DNA of 64,000 bases, taken from Rhipicephalus microplus. Lineage: Eukaryota > Arthropoda > Arachnida > Ixodida > Ixodidae. The stretch spans positions 5,833,001 to 5,897,000 of the forward strand of contig NW_027464589.1 of the NCBI RefSeq assembly GCF_043290135.1, read 5' to 3'. A program made the translations under genes and the position numbers. Positions 11,281-22,939 of this stretch are shown one piece after another. Positions within the stretch are counted from its first letter, which is position 1, and the number at the start of each line of letters is the position of its first letter. Below the pieces are notes generated by a model. That model did not search any database, was not told the origin of the DNA, and was given only the letters and a program-made list of their open reading frames with translations.

Positions 11281-13848
11281 AAGGTCCACAAGGTAAGGGT
11301 ACGTTGTTCGCACTTCATCCTCAATGTTCTCGTTCGTCCACAGCTCTCTTAAAACACTCAAAGGTCCACGCACATGTCTGCCGTAGATTAACTCAAATGG
11401 TGAAAAGCCCAAGCTGGCTTGCGGTACTTCGCGATAAGCGAAGAGAAGAGGAGCAATGTAGCGATCCCATGACCACGGCTTCTCCTGACACACCCTTTTG
11501 AGCATGGCCTTCAGCGTACCGTTGAATTTTTCGACCAATCCATTGGCCATGGCATGATATGGGGTGGTACGAAAAAATTTTACAGTTGGTAGTCGGCCCA
11601 CTTCTTTCATGAGTTCCGACGTGAAACTTCTACCTTGATCGGTAACCACTTCTCGAGGCAGGCCCACTCGGGAAAATATTTCAAGGAGGGCTTCAGCAAT
11701 ACTGACAGCGTCGATGCTGGGTAGGGCTACTGCGTCAGGATAGCGAGTAGCGAAGTCAATGAGGGTAAGCACATAGCGGTTTCCCTTATCTGATCGAGGA
11801 GATAACGGTCCGATCAGGTCAATGGCGACTCTTTGGAATGGTGTCCGTATGAGAGGCATGTTGCCCAACGGAGCGACTCCGACTTTCCCTTTCGGCGTTG
11901 TCCTCTGGCAGACGTCGCACGACTTGACAAACCGTCTGATTTTTTCATGCATACCTGGCCAGTAAAAATCCCCAAGGATACGGTCTGTGGTACCTCGCAC
12001 GCCTTGGTGACCAGCCATAATGCCCTCGTGTGCAACCTTCAAAATGTGTTGTCGAAGTGTCCTTGGCACGACTACTTGCTTAAAGGTCCTCCCCGTAGAA
12101 AGGCGGTAATGTCGATACAGTAGACCAGCCTCTTCAGAAAAGTGGTACGTCGTGTCTTTATTGGAGTGAAACTCCTTCCCAATCTTGCTGAAGCAACTCT
12201 TCAGACTTGGGTCGTCTTTTTGGCTCTCAGTTAGCTGCACTCGGGTCACTTCTAGCGAACCAACTAGCGGAATCTTCATCATACTCTCCGTCTTCCCCTG
12301 CGTCCGGACGACGGCAGAAAGCAAGGTTGACTTTTCCCAGCATGCCGGGATTTCGCTCAAACCAGTCGATTCAGGGAACAGAGCGTCAGAGTACTCCCAG
12401 GTAGTATCTGGCTCCTGTGGTTCTTTTACTCCTGGAATATTGCCGAGCACGAGGTCGTACAAAGGGTTAGTCATGCATAACGGGTTTACATCACCAACGA
12501 AGTAGGGCGTGTGTATCTGTATGTTTGCTTCCGGTAGTTCCTTGGCCTTTCCATCCAAAAGCATAACTCTTGCCGTCTTCCCGGTCAGGCATCGATCCGG
12601 CACGAACTCGCGTCGGACGATGGTCGTGTTGCTCCCTGTGTCTCGTACGACACGTGCGCCTTGTCCAAGCACCCGTCCTTCGACCACTGGCATGTTGTCG
12701 ACTAAGAACATAGGTTGGTTCTCGCACTTCTTGGAGCATTCAGCAGCGCATGTCTCATCCTTGGACTTGGCCATAGGGAAGTAATCCTGTTTTTTCTGTT
12801 CTATCATGGCACAAGACACCGACTTGTCTTTGCTTTGATCCTTGCAATCGGTGGCTTTGTGGCCAAGCCGCCCACATGTTTTGCATTTCACAAACTCTTT
12901 CGGAACCGCACGACAATCCGGAGCGCTATGTCCTTTGCGGTGACACAGAAAGCAACTTGGCTGTTTGTACTGTGACATAGAACTGGGTTTATTTGCCTCC
13001 TTTGTACCATCTGCAATTTTACCAATAATATTGACTCCCTGTGCTTCGAGAAAGCGGTCGGTGCACTCTGAAAGGGATGTAAGGGTTTTGCATTCCCTCT
13101 CTTTCAGGAAGATGGCCAGCTTCGGATTACAGCAACGCAAGAATTGCTCGTCTATAACATGGTCACGAAGACGCTCAAATGTTTTGGGCACATCAGCCAT
13201 CTCAATCCAGTAATCAAAATAGCTCGAGATCCTTGCTGCTAGTTGTTTCCCTGTTTCGCCATCTTCAGGCCGGGCTTTCCGAAATTTGTCTTTGTATCCT
13301 TGTGCCGTGAATCTGAAGCGCTGAAGTAGGGCTTTTTTCACTTTATCATAGTCGAGGGCCTCGTCAGCAGTCATTCGACCAATGACAGTGAGTGCCTCAC
13401 CAGTTAAGCACATGCTTACGGCTACTCCCCATTTCTCTATTGGCCATTCTTGCCCAGTAGCCACACGTTCAAACCTCTGCAAATACGCGTGCAGGTCATC
13501 GCGTCGCTCGTCAAATAGTGGTAGTAACTTCTGCGGATTCAGGCATGACGGGTTTGCCGATGGGGCGAGAGCTGCCGCCGCAGATGGCTGACTTTGAGCA
13601 CTTTCCTGAAGCTGGAGCTTAAGTTGGAGGATTTGCAGCTGCCTCTCGTCTGCTAACCGTTGCCTCTCGTCCGCTAACCGTTGTCTCTCGGCTGCTTCTT
13701 TGGCCTCTTCTCTCTCAGCTGCGCGCTCATCTCTCTGCCCAACTTGCTCTCGCTCAATCCATTCGCGCGCGCCAGACAAGCCTAACTGAGCTGCTACAGC
13801 CGCTAACTTATCGAGATCTATGTCTCTCATCTTGTGCTGCGTGCACAC
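11278..13848 (-). pseudogene. gag-protease-integrase part of gag-pol
   Basis: 856 codons; the likely start is the second Met (about 13830), 77 nt after the PBS. In order: a charged coiled-coil with repeated RQRLADE (residues 36-80), a retrotransposon gag domain (about 105-240), two CX2CX4HX4C zinc knuckles (299-312 and 322-335), aspartic protease RDTGSN (Asp 403), integrase HHCC finger (His 607, His 614, Cys 644, Cys 647) and the DD35E core (Asp 677, Asp 737, Glu 773). It ends at TGA where the frame otherwise continues into the integrase C-terminus and RT, so this copy would give a truncated Gag-PR-IN product. Gag and pol share one frame, with no frameshift signal between them. Confidence 0.93.
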
Positions 13849-13889
13849 ACCTGACTGGCGATTTCCGCGTTCGAGATGTTACTGGCGGG

Positions 13890-13907
13890 ATCCTGGCAGG
13901 CTCGCCA
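13890..13907 (-). other. Primer-binding-site-like sequence
   Basis: Four nucleotides inside the 5' LTR the minus strand reads TGGCGAGCCTGCCAGGAT. It starts with TGG, the complement of the CCA tail of a tRNA primer. I could not assign the tRNA. Confidence 0.65.
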
Positions 13908-13911
13908 AGTT

Positions 13912-14648
13912 TGTCATGGTGTAATGTGGGCCCAGGATCCGGAATAAATCAACCGGCAGTCAGGTGACTCTGTACACACAGCACAGACTTTAACACAACC
14001 GATAACTCTTACAATTCACACACAACACACTATAGCGTTCCTTATTTACATGCCAAACGTCCTACGCGCCTCGGCACACGAACTGTCCTACTCGCCGTTA
14101 TGACTATTGCCGCTGCGGCGAGGTCGGTCGTCACCGGTGTTCCTCGTGCAGTCACGCTGCCTTGACCGTGGTGAGGTGGTGGTGGTGGTGATGGTGGTGC
14201 TGCAGGCCGGTAGATCACCAGGCCACTGCAGTGCAGGTTAATGGCCCGTCGCCAACATGAGCCGCGGCCACCTCGTGCCACCACTCGGGCCCCAGGACCT
14301 CAGGCCACGAACAGACTATGCTGCCGGTCCCCGTGTTAGCGCCGGCCACAGAGCGGGAGGCCAGCTCACCAGGTCCGCAAGGCTGCCGGACACCTGGTTG
14401 AGTGACGCAGCCCGAAGCAGGAAGCCAGCTCACCAGGTCCGCAAGGCTGCCGGACGCCTGGTTAAGCGATGTCGCGACCCGAACCGCCGACCAGCAGCTG
14501 CCGTTCGAACCGTGTCACGCTCCAACTGCCCGAGCCGCACGCCCGCTCGCGCTTCCTTTTCCTCCTCTTCGCCTCCAAGGCGTACCGCAGTGCAGAACTG
14601 CCGTTCCCTCTTCGCCCCGTCATGGGCCACACAATCCACATCATCACA
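13912..14648 (-). repeat. 5' LTR of the Gmr1-like element, with internal 64-bp duplication
   Basis: 737 bp, TG...CA, matching 8610-9282 except that a segment around 14358-14464 (CCAGCTCACCAGGTCCGCAA...) is present twice in tandem. The duplication accounts for the 64-bp length difference. It must have arisen after insertion, or by recombination with another copy. Confidence 0.92.
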
Positions 14649-14653
14649 GCAAC

Positions 14654-14893
14654 ATTCTGCCATGTGGTCTGCCATGTAATTCTGCCATGTAATTGCGCAG
14701 CAGCGCCGCACTCGACTTCTGCTAGGCGCGATTCATTCCGTAAATAAAACGAATTCTGTAATGCGCGGTTCATTCCGTTAATTAAAACGGAATTAAAACG
14801 GCCTCTTAATTGCATGGCAGCACCACGCTCGACTTCTGCTACGCTCGGTCCATTCCATTAATTAAAACGGCCAGCGTCGCTCATGCACTCGCA
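14654..14893. repeat. Short degenerate repeats
   Basis: Repeats of TTCATTCCGTTAATTAAAACGG-like phrases and TCTGCCATGT phrases. No gene. Confidence 0.5.
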
Positions 14894-15173
14894 AAATGCA
14901 CCGCGGATAGCACCAAACTCTTACGGAGAAGCCACAACTACAGGAGAAAAATTTTCTGCCAAGAAATGCACCGCGAGTAGCACCAAACTCTTACGGAGAA
15001 GCCACAACTACAGGAGAAAAATTTTCAGCCAAGAAATGCACCACGGATAGCACCAAACTTTTACGGAGAAGCCACAACTACAGGAAAAAAAATTTCAGCC
15101 ACGAAATGCATCGCGGATAGCACCAAACTCTTACAAAAAAGCCACAACTACAAGAGAAAACGTTTCAGCCAAA
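14894..15173. repeat. 70-bp tandem array, four units
   Basis: Units start at 14894, 14964, 15034 and 15104, each opening AAATGCA and carrying GATAGCACCAAACT and GCCACAACTACAGG. Period is exactly 70 bp, with drift increasing in the fourth unit. There are no unique spacers between units, so it is a minisatellite rather than a CRISPR-like array. Confidence 0.93.
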
Positions 15174-15239
15174 TTTAGTGGCAGTCTGGCAACAACCACC
15201 CTTCCAGTCTGGAAACAGGATGCAACGCCAAAAGGAACC

Positions 15240-15550
15240 TTGCCCAGCTAGCTAGCTGCTTACGTCTGGATGCTCGTTTGATCACATCTTTTACTAGTAC
15301 ATACCAAAACTGGCATATAAAAGTATGAGTGTATGACAAACATGACTGACGCATCAGGACTTGATTGACATGAAATACCTGTCAGGTAAATCATGAAACC
15401 CTTTCCCATACACATCTGGTGCATGCCCATGAAATGCGGGCATGTCCCACAGGTTATGAGCCCACAGTAAGGCTTTGCCTTTTTATGTATAGCTAAAACA
15501 GACATTTGAAATCTCACCATGATAACCTTAAAGAGCTTGCGTCAAAAAAG
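15240..15550 (-). repeat. Unclassified dispersed repeat, copy 1
   Basis: Reverse-complement match to 58636-58925: shared blocks include CATTTCATGGG, GGACATGCCCGCATTTCATG, ATGTGTATGGGAAA and AGCTCTTTAA, with the same spacing. No coding frame or terminal repeats were recognised. The two copies flank most of the window in opposite orientation. Confidence 0.75.
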
Positions 15551-15589
15551 CAAATCCATTGCGCGTTTCAGTGAAAATTCTGGTGAGTA

Positions 15590-17480
15590 CCGTATTTTCC
15601 GGTTTATAAGTCGCACCCTTGTATAAGTCGCACTCCCCTCAAAATAGCAGTTTTTCTGAAAAAAAAAAACGCATATAAGTCGCACCGGTGTAGAAGACGC
15701 ACTTGCTCATCCGACCACCGCCATATAAGTATCTCGTCGTGACAATGAATTGCAAAAATGCATGCTTGCGGCGGCCAACGCTTTTGCACGTTTCTAGCTA
15801 TCGGCAGTCATGCGTGCGAGCGCTTTTAAACACACATAAAAACAATACTTTCAGAGGTACCTTTATTATTCCGATAGCTTGGCGACGTTTATTCAAAGCC
15901 ATCAAAGTCGTCTTCCTCCGAGTCGCTCACGAACAATGCAGCTACTTCTGGTTGCAGTACTGCTGGCACATCACTGTCGTCCTCCGACTCGCTCGAATCG
16001 GACTCTTCAACGCCGCCATCGGCCGCGCAGGGGATCAAACCGGCCTTGCGAAAGCCCGCCACTATGGTCTTCGCAGAAATTGACTCCCAAGCGTCACTCA
16101 CCCATTTCGCCACTTCGCCGAACTCTGCGCGTCTCATGCGCCCCGTTTTTGTGAAGCTGTGTTCTCCCTCTGACATCCACGTTTCCCACGAACGTCGCAG
16201 AACTGCCTTGAAGCTGCGGTTGACAGAAATGTCAAGCGGCTGAAGCATCTTCGTCATGCCGCCGGGAATAATCACTGGCATACAGTTCATTGAACTAATC
16301 TTTTTCTTGACAATATCGGTGATATGTGCCCGCATACTGTCCATTACCAGCATTTCTGGGTTCACGTGAAAGAATCCGTCTGGTCGACATGAAAAACAGC
16401 GGTCAAGCCACACACTCGTCATTCCCTCGTCCATCCAACCTTTTGTGTTCGCCTGAATCACCACTGTAGGAGGGAAATTATCCTTCGGCAAGGTTTTCCG
16501 CTTAAATATTAGCATGGGAAGCAGCTTTGTGCCGTCCGCGCAGCAGGCGAGCACAACGGTGAAGTGGGACTTCTCGTGGCCTGTTGTCCTCACCGTGACA
16601 GTTTTCTGGCCTTTTTCAGCGATGCTTCTCCCTAGTGGGATGTCGAATGTCAGCGGCACTTCATCCATGTTAACGATGTGGCTCGCGCTGACATTATTCT
16701 TCGCAACTTCCTCCCTCACGAATGAGCTGAAGTTGTCCAGTTGCGCCTGAAAGTCGTCGGGCAGCTTCTAGCACACTGTCGTCCGGGCTCTCATAACCAG
16801 CTGATTCCGTCGCATAAAGCGGAAACACCACGACGGACCACCATTGAATCCTGTAACATTGCTCTCCGCTGCCAGAGCCTTCGCCTTCAGGCGCAGCTGC
16901 ACTGTTGACAGCCCTCTTCCTTCGGCTCGTTGTTGCAGTACCCACGTGCGCAGGCTACGCTCGAGGTCCGGCCAGCGCGCCTTCTTGCCGCGGTTGGCCT
17001 TCTTTGTCGACTTCATCGTCCGGAGGACGTTGTGGGCCTTGCGCCAGTCACGGATTATTTTTTCACTGACGTCGAATTGCCTCCCTGCTTCTCTGTTCCC
17101 GTGGTTTTCGGCAAATTCAACAGCGCGCAGCTTGAACTTGGCGTCATAGCTTCGCCGACTTTGCTTTCCAAGCGGCGCCATGGTTCGCGAGGTTCTACGG
17201 CACTACTGGCTCTATGCTACGACGCACAACCCAACACACGAGACGCGCGCAGCAACAGCGACACAGCGAGTGCGAGTCGCTCGCTGGATTCCGCGCCGAC
17301 CGGTTGTGCGCCCGCGCGCTTGCGACCTTCGGCGTCACCGTAGCTCTGGCCGACTGGGCTCGCCCTACGTCACCTCCTGTCGCCGACGACCTTTGACGAC
17401 AGCGTAGCTCTGATTTACTGGACCTGCTCTACGCCATCTACAGACGCCGACAACATCTCTCGCAAGTGTACCCCGTCCTC
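15590..17480 (-). mobile_element. pogo-superfamily DNA transposon, right end not found
   Basis: The left end at 15590 begins CCGTATTTTCCGG after a TA dinucleotide and has subterminal copies of ATAAGTCGCAC (about 15606, 15622, 15675). The transposase is on the minus strand. I could not find the matching inverted terminus right of the transposase start (17181), so the right end is lost or strongly diverged; the end coordinate is approximate. Confidence 0.75.
15889..17181 (-). pseudogene. pogo-type transposase with one internal stop
   Basis: One continuous frame except for TAG at 16768-16770. The N-terminal part (17181-16771) has a Brinker-like helix-turn-helix (YDAKFKLRAVEFA...SEKIIRDWRK), then a second DNA-binding region. 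The catalytic part shows VNMDEVPLTF, MLVMDSMRAH and MLQPLDISVN, the three Asp blocks of the DDE_1 family, and ends in an acidic Ser/Asp/Glu tail. The family cuts and pastes at TA sites. One nonsense mutation is the only visible defect in the frame. Confidence 0.85.
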
Positions 17481-17984
17481 GGACTCTAGTGACCATGCTT
17501 CCATCTTTCCTGTCTCTCCTATCCCCTCAGTTTGTTGTTGCTTCTTCTTCCTCTTTTCTATACCTTTACTTCTACCCTTTTTATCCCTCCTCACCCCCAT
17601 CCCTTGTGAGCTCTGTGGCGGTGCCGCTCACTGAAGCAGACAATAACGGGGGTCACTTTTCTCTTTCTTTCTCTATCTTAAGAATCACTCACACACAGCG
17701 AGTGCAACACGGAGGAAGGAAACCGTGGAGTGCAATGAAGACGTTATGGCGGACAGAAGTGACGGTAAAAGAAGTGGCTCTGGAATCCAAACTTGTTTTC
17801 CATAATTTATAATTAAAAAAAATACCTCCACATTTTCACCCCTCTGATTATTTTTTTGTGCAAAACTACATAGCTGCATTATCTTTAGGGTGTTAACTTA
17901 CCGTTAATCTTACTTTCTTTTTAAATGTGGTTTCTGTGCATCGCAGAAGGCGGTGAAGCGCCGTAGACGCCATTTTGATGCCGG

Positions 17985-19060
17985 ATGGATGGATGGGTGG
18001 ATATGGCTGTACCCTTTAGATCGGGCGGTGGCCAGCGCCACCAAGCCGTAATACTAATGAACCCAAAACTATATTTATTTATTCTTTTCCTTAAAAAGTG
18101 AGTTTGAGGATTCGTACTTTGCAGTGAAGAGTTTAATTTTCACTCGTGCCTTGACTTTAGCCACCAATCAGATAACCTCCTTCTAGTTAAGTCTACTTGC
18201 TTAATGTCTATTTTGCCCTCCCGGTCCCTAAACCCCAGTGCTTTACAAAACTCTGCGCCATCATTCAGAACTATAGGGTGAAGCCCTTTACAGAACATTA
18301 TCAAGTGTTCGGCAGTTTCTTCTTCCTCTCCACACGCACTGCATACTGTGTCTACCCCTTCGTATTTGGCTTGATATGTCTTGGTTCGCAGTACTCCCGT
18401 CCTTGCCTCAAACAGTAGAGAACTATCCCGAGTATTATCATAGATCCTTTCCTTGGCAATTTCCTGCTTAAAAGTTCGATAGATCTCTAGTGCGGACTTC
18501 TTAATCATGCGCATTTTCCACATGTCAGTCTCCGTTTCCTTCACTTTCTTCTTAACCGATAGTTCTTTTTGGTTTGGCCACCTGCTGTTTTCTAAGTATT
18601 TACCCGTCAACTTCCTGGTTCGCTTCCTCCATTTTGTATCGACATTCATGTACAAGTAGCTGAAAACCTTCCTAGCCCAACGCTCCTCCTTCATTTCTCT
18701 CAATCGCTTCTCAAATTTTATCTTGCTGCTAGCTTCCCTGCTCTCAAATGATGTCCATCCCATATCACATTGTACTCCCTGATTTGGTTATTCCCGTGAG
18801 CTCCTAAAGCAAGCCTACCTGTTCCACGTTGCTTAATTTCTAATCTTGCTTGAACTTCTGATCTCATGCACAAGACCGCATTGCCGAACGTCAGCCCAGG
18901 AACCATGACCCCTTTCCATATTCCTCTCACAACATCATACCTATTGTAATTCCACAGTGCCCTATTTTTCATCACTGCTGCATTCCTGTTACCTTTAGAC
19001 GTCACGTATATTTCGTGTTCCCTCAGGTACTCGGTCCCATTGCTTATCCATACGCCAGAC
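17985..19060 (-). mobile_element. LINE family X, copy C (3' end only)
   Basis: Two minus-strand frames (18140-18763 and the part of 18718-19152 below about 19060) match the C-terminal third of copy B: VWISNGTEYLREHEIYVT, ALWNYNRYDVVRG and a CCHC finger CSACGEEEETAEHLIMFC. The 3' end carries an (ATCC)n tail at about 17985-18000. A frameshift lies near 18740. 5'-truncated. Confidence 0.85.
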
Positions 19061-20449
19061 GCCAGACGCGTACAGATGAGACTCTGGCTAAGAGCATGTC
19101 CAATATTGTTACCATTATAGTTTTCTGGCTTTGACGTGCTTTGTACATTCATTTCACTATTTTACATTCCGCTTAAATTGGGTTTGTTGGCAGTGACGGT
19201 CATGATCCGCATGCCGGCATTTTAATCCGAAAGACCTCTATTCCATCATTTTAGTACAAACAATGAGCGACTAGCGCGGCTAAACAGTTTTTTAAAAATC
19301 TGCGTGCCGATCACGACGGTACGGCATTTTCATGCCGGCGCAAGCTTATCTCAGCGTTCAAGATGCGAACACATGGCCAGCGCTTTAGCGTAGCAGTCAG
19401 CTTGCGGTTAAGCAAACACGCTTTCTTTGTCTTGCACTTCGCATTGGCATCTTCGGGGATGAAGGAGCGGGGGAACACCTTGAAGACGTACAAAATATAG
19501 GGGCCACAATGTGCTGCAGTTGTAAAGCAAACTACTGAAATGTAAAGAAAATGCAGCCTTGAGCAATTGACGCCAAACATGAGATAATAGTACTTACCCC
19601 AATATTGTCACATATTTCCTGAGGCTCCGCGTTGACTTTGGCAAGGTCGTTGTCTCTAAGGTATAAAATGGCAAAATCGACGCGCTGGAAGTGCATCGCA
19701 CTGACTGCCTCGGCCATGCGCACAGCGTCCTAGCCAGCAAAACTAAATGTGCAGGCCTTGACAGAGGCCTTCAAGGGAAGGCAACTCCTGCACATAAATT
19801 TCACTTGGCTGTCACCAATAACCACACCGCGCAAAGAAGGCATAGCTATACCTACACATGCAAAGACAAGGCTGACATGGCTTGACTGTGACTGTTGACT
19901 GGCACGCTGGGGACAAGGCCGAGGAATCGTCGGATCTTTTCATAGCTACAACAGTACCTGTTTAGGGGCAGGGAGTACCTCCCTATGGCAACGTCAGATC
20001 CGGTTTTGCCCCAAACTGGGCGAGTCCCGAATCCGGGCATACGCTTTCCCCTCCATTGCCACCAAAGCAGCTGCAATATTGCGCCAACGCAATGCTGATG
20101 ATAGTTCTGGCAGCGTCGTCTCAAGGTCGGATAAGTTAGTTCAGAAGGCCACCGCTATTTTTATTTTCGTTGCAAGGTCAAAGGTACAGTTCTCCTTCTC
20201 TAAGTGGTAGTATCAGGCCCCAGAAACTCTCAAGTTCCCTTGATGGCCGTAGAGGATGAAAAAATCGACCTTGGCAAGTTCCTTACGCTCAAAGGGCGAA
20301 TTGAAACAGCTGATATAGATACCCGGCAACTGCGGAGTTAGAGGCAATGAGCTCCCCCATGCCTCGGCCCGAGAATTACTCTTTCGGACCTTCGACCTCG
20401 GCATATCGCACCCCCCTCGGCTATGCGTATGGACCCACTCCTAACATAA
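19061..20449. other. No recognised element apart from the possible exon
   Basis: Mixed sequence without repeats I recognise. Frames are short on both strands. Confidence 0.4.
19593..19722 (-). other. Possible 5' coding exon of an unknown gene
   Basis: On the minus strand an ATG at about 19718 opens a frame beginning MAEAVSAMHFQRVDFAILYL and closes in-frame at a strong donor (GGG|GTAAGT, about 19597). A pyrimidine-rich acceptor-like site lies about 60 bp further on (TTTCTTTACATTTCAG), but joining there in phase gives an immediate TAG. Not recognised; could be chance. Confidence 0.25.
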
Positions 20450-20459
20450 ACAGATATTC

Positions 20460-22556
20460 ATCATCATCATCATCAGCCTGACTACGTCCACTGCTGGACA
20501 AAGGCCTCCCCCATGTTCCACCAGTTAACCCAGTCCTGTGCTTGCTGCTGCCAATTTATACCCGCAAACTTCTTACTTTCATCTGCCCACCTAACCTTCT
20601 GTCTCCCCCTAACCCACTTGCCTTCTCTGGTAATCCAGTTATTTACCCTTAATGACCAGCGGTTATCCTGTCTACACGCTACATGCTCGGCCCATGTCCA
20701 TTTCCTCTTCTTGATTTCAACTATGATATCCTAAAAACCCCCATTTGTTCTCTAATCGACTCTGTTCTCCTCTTGTCTCTTAAGATGACACCTACCATTT
20801 TTATTTCCATCGCTCGCTGCGTCGTCCTCAATTTGAGCTGAACCCTTTTTATAAGTCTCCAGGTTTCGGCTCCGTAGCTAAGTACCGGCAAGATACAGCT
20901 GTTATATACCTTCCTCTTGAGGGATAGTGGCAATCTACCTGTCATAATTTAAGAGTGCTTGCCAAATGTGCTCCACCCCATTCTTATTCTTCTAGTTACT
21001 TCAAACTCGTGGTTCGGCTCCGCGGTTATTACCTGTCCCAAGTAGACGTAATCCTTTGCAACTTCAAGTGGACTATTACCTATCTCGAAGCATTGTTTTC
21101 TTCCGAGGTTGCTGTACATTACTTTCGTTTTCTACAGATTAATATAAAGACCCACTTTTTTGCTCATCTTGTCCAACTCCGTAATCATAAGTTGCAATTC
21201 GTCCCCCGAGTTACTCAGCAATGCAATGCCATCAGCGAAGCGCAGGTTACTAAGGTACTCTCCATTAACTCTTATACCTTACTGTTTCAATTCTAGGCTT
21301 CTAAAAACCTCCTGTAAGCACGCGGTAAATAGCACTGGGGAGATTGTGTCCCCCTGCCTTACACCCTTCTTGATTGGTATTCTGTTGCTTTCTTTATGAA
21401 GCACTATGGTAGCAGTTGATCCCCTGTAGATTTCTTCCAGGATGTTTATATATACTTTATTGACGCCTGGATTCCGCAGTGTCTGCATGAGGGCTGATAT
21501 TTTTACTGAATCAAACGCCTTCTCATAATCTATGAACGCTATGTATAGTGGTTGGTTATATTCTGAGCATTTCACTGTTACCTGATTGATAGTATGAGTG
21601 TGGTCAATTATTGAGTAACCTGTTCGAAATCCTGCTTGTTCTTTTGGTTGATTGAATTCTTATGTTGTCTTCATTCTGTTAGCAATTACGTTTGTAAATA
21701 GCTTGTATACGACGGAGAGCAAGCTGATCAGCCTGTAATTCTTTAAGCCTTTGTCATCTCCTTTCTTATGTATTAGGATGATGTTAGCATTCTTCCAAGA
21801 TTTTGGTACTCTTCTCGTTAGGAGACACTTCGTAAACAGGGTGGCAAGTTTTTTTAACACAATCTGTCCTCAGCCTTTAAGCAGATCTGATGTTATCTGA
21901 TTCTCACCAGTAGATTGGCCTCTTTCCATTTCCTCCAAGGCTTTTCTGACTTCTATTATTACTGGTGTGGTGTCATCTGGGTTACTGCTAGTTATTACAG
22001 GTCCTCGTTGTCCCAGCTACTGTACAGATCTCTGTAAAACTCATCCGCTATTTGAACTATCCTATTCATATTGGTAGTTATTTTGCCTTCTTTGTCCCTT
22101 AGTGCATACATCCGATTTTTGCCTATCCCAAGTTTCCTCTTCACTGCTTTGACGCTTCCTCCGTTTTTCAGAGCATGTTCGATTTTCTCCATGTTATACC
22201 TTCTTACATCGCATCCCTTGCGCCTATTAATCAACTTCGAAAGCTCTGCCAGTTCTTTTTTGTCTGTTGTACTTGAGACTTTCATGATTTGATGCTGCTT
22301 AATGACATTCTTTGTTTCCTGGGAAAGCTTTTCAGTGTTATGTCTAACTACCCTGCCTCCAACTTCCACTGCACACTCCGGAATCATACTCGTCAGATTA
22401 TCATTCATTGTATCTACACTAAGGTTGGTTTTCTCACTAAGAGCCGAGTACCAGATCTGAAGCAAAACTGAATTCCTGTACTTCCCTCTCAGTGCTAGCT
22501 CATTTATTGGCTTCTTGCGTATCAGTTTCTGTCGTTCCTTCTTCAAATCTAGGCAG
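20460..22556 (-). mobile_element. 5'-truncated RTE retrotransposon
   Basis: Minus strand; (GAT)n tail at its 3' end (20460) and a 10-bp target duplication ACAGATATTC at 20450-20459 and 22557-22566. Coding pieces in order: endonuclease/RT linker (21995-22546), RT (21660-21860; 21279-21575 with [13 protein letters not shown] and [11 protein letters not shown]) and the C-terminal region (20721-20945, TYGAETW-type). Frameshifts and stops separate them. Same family as 54811-57984. Confidence 0.93.
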
Positions 22557-22566
22557 ACAGATATTC

Positions 22567-22930
22567 TAGAACATCAAAGAATAGTAAGACGAATGCTTTC
22601 ATCCCCGGGGCCAAAGCCCAGTAAAGAATCTCAGGTAGCGTGGCGTCGCCTGCAGGCCTAGTCTTAACCCAATCCATACATACTGTCCAAGAAGATAGCC
22701 CCCGATACATACGCACCATGGTGCGACTTCTGCGTCACTAAAACAGCTACCCTGTACCACATGGTATGGGAATGCCCACACAATCCACCTCTACAACCCA
22801 GAGCACAGCACAACACTGTGGGATGAAAGGCAGCTCTGTCCAGTTCGAATCCGAAGACCCAAGAGGCCCTTGTGAGACGAGGGATGACAGCGGCCCTTGC
22901 CAATGGGATCCCAGACTAAGGATCCCGGAG
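22567..22930 (+). pseudogene. I-like LINE C-terminus with CCHC finger
   Basis: The plus-strand frame reads APWCDFCVTKTATLYHMVWE and ends ALANGIPD-stop (about 22917). The CX2CX8HX4C finger after the RT/RNase H region is typical of tick I-like LINE proteins I remember, but the clade is not certain. One internal TGA sits where Trp would fit. The RTE at 20460-22556 landed immediately upstream. Confidence 0.6.
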
Positions 22931-22939
22931 CCTCTAGGG

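Larger units (their letters stand above)
8610..14648 (-). mobile_element. Ty3/gypsy-type LTR retrotransposon with copia-like pol order (Gmr1-like)
   Basis: A complete element: 5-bp target duplication GCAAC (8605-8609 and 14649-14653), two LTRs, a PBS-like site, a polypurine tract, and one gag-pol frame of about 1,459 codons broken only by a TGA at 11278-11280. The domain order on the minus strand is gag, zinc knuckles, protease, integrase, RT, RNase H. Standard Ty3/gypsy elements have integrase last. An integrase-first order with gypsy-like domains is known from Gmr1-like elements. By eye the LTRs differ at roughly 2 percent of sites plus one 64-bp duplication, which points to a recent insertion. 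Confidence 0.95.

Noticed and set aside
14894..15173. Regular 70-bp repeats as a CRISPR-like array
   Set aside because: Units are contiguous with no unique spacers, in a eukaryotic genome.
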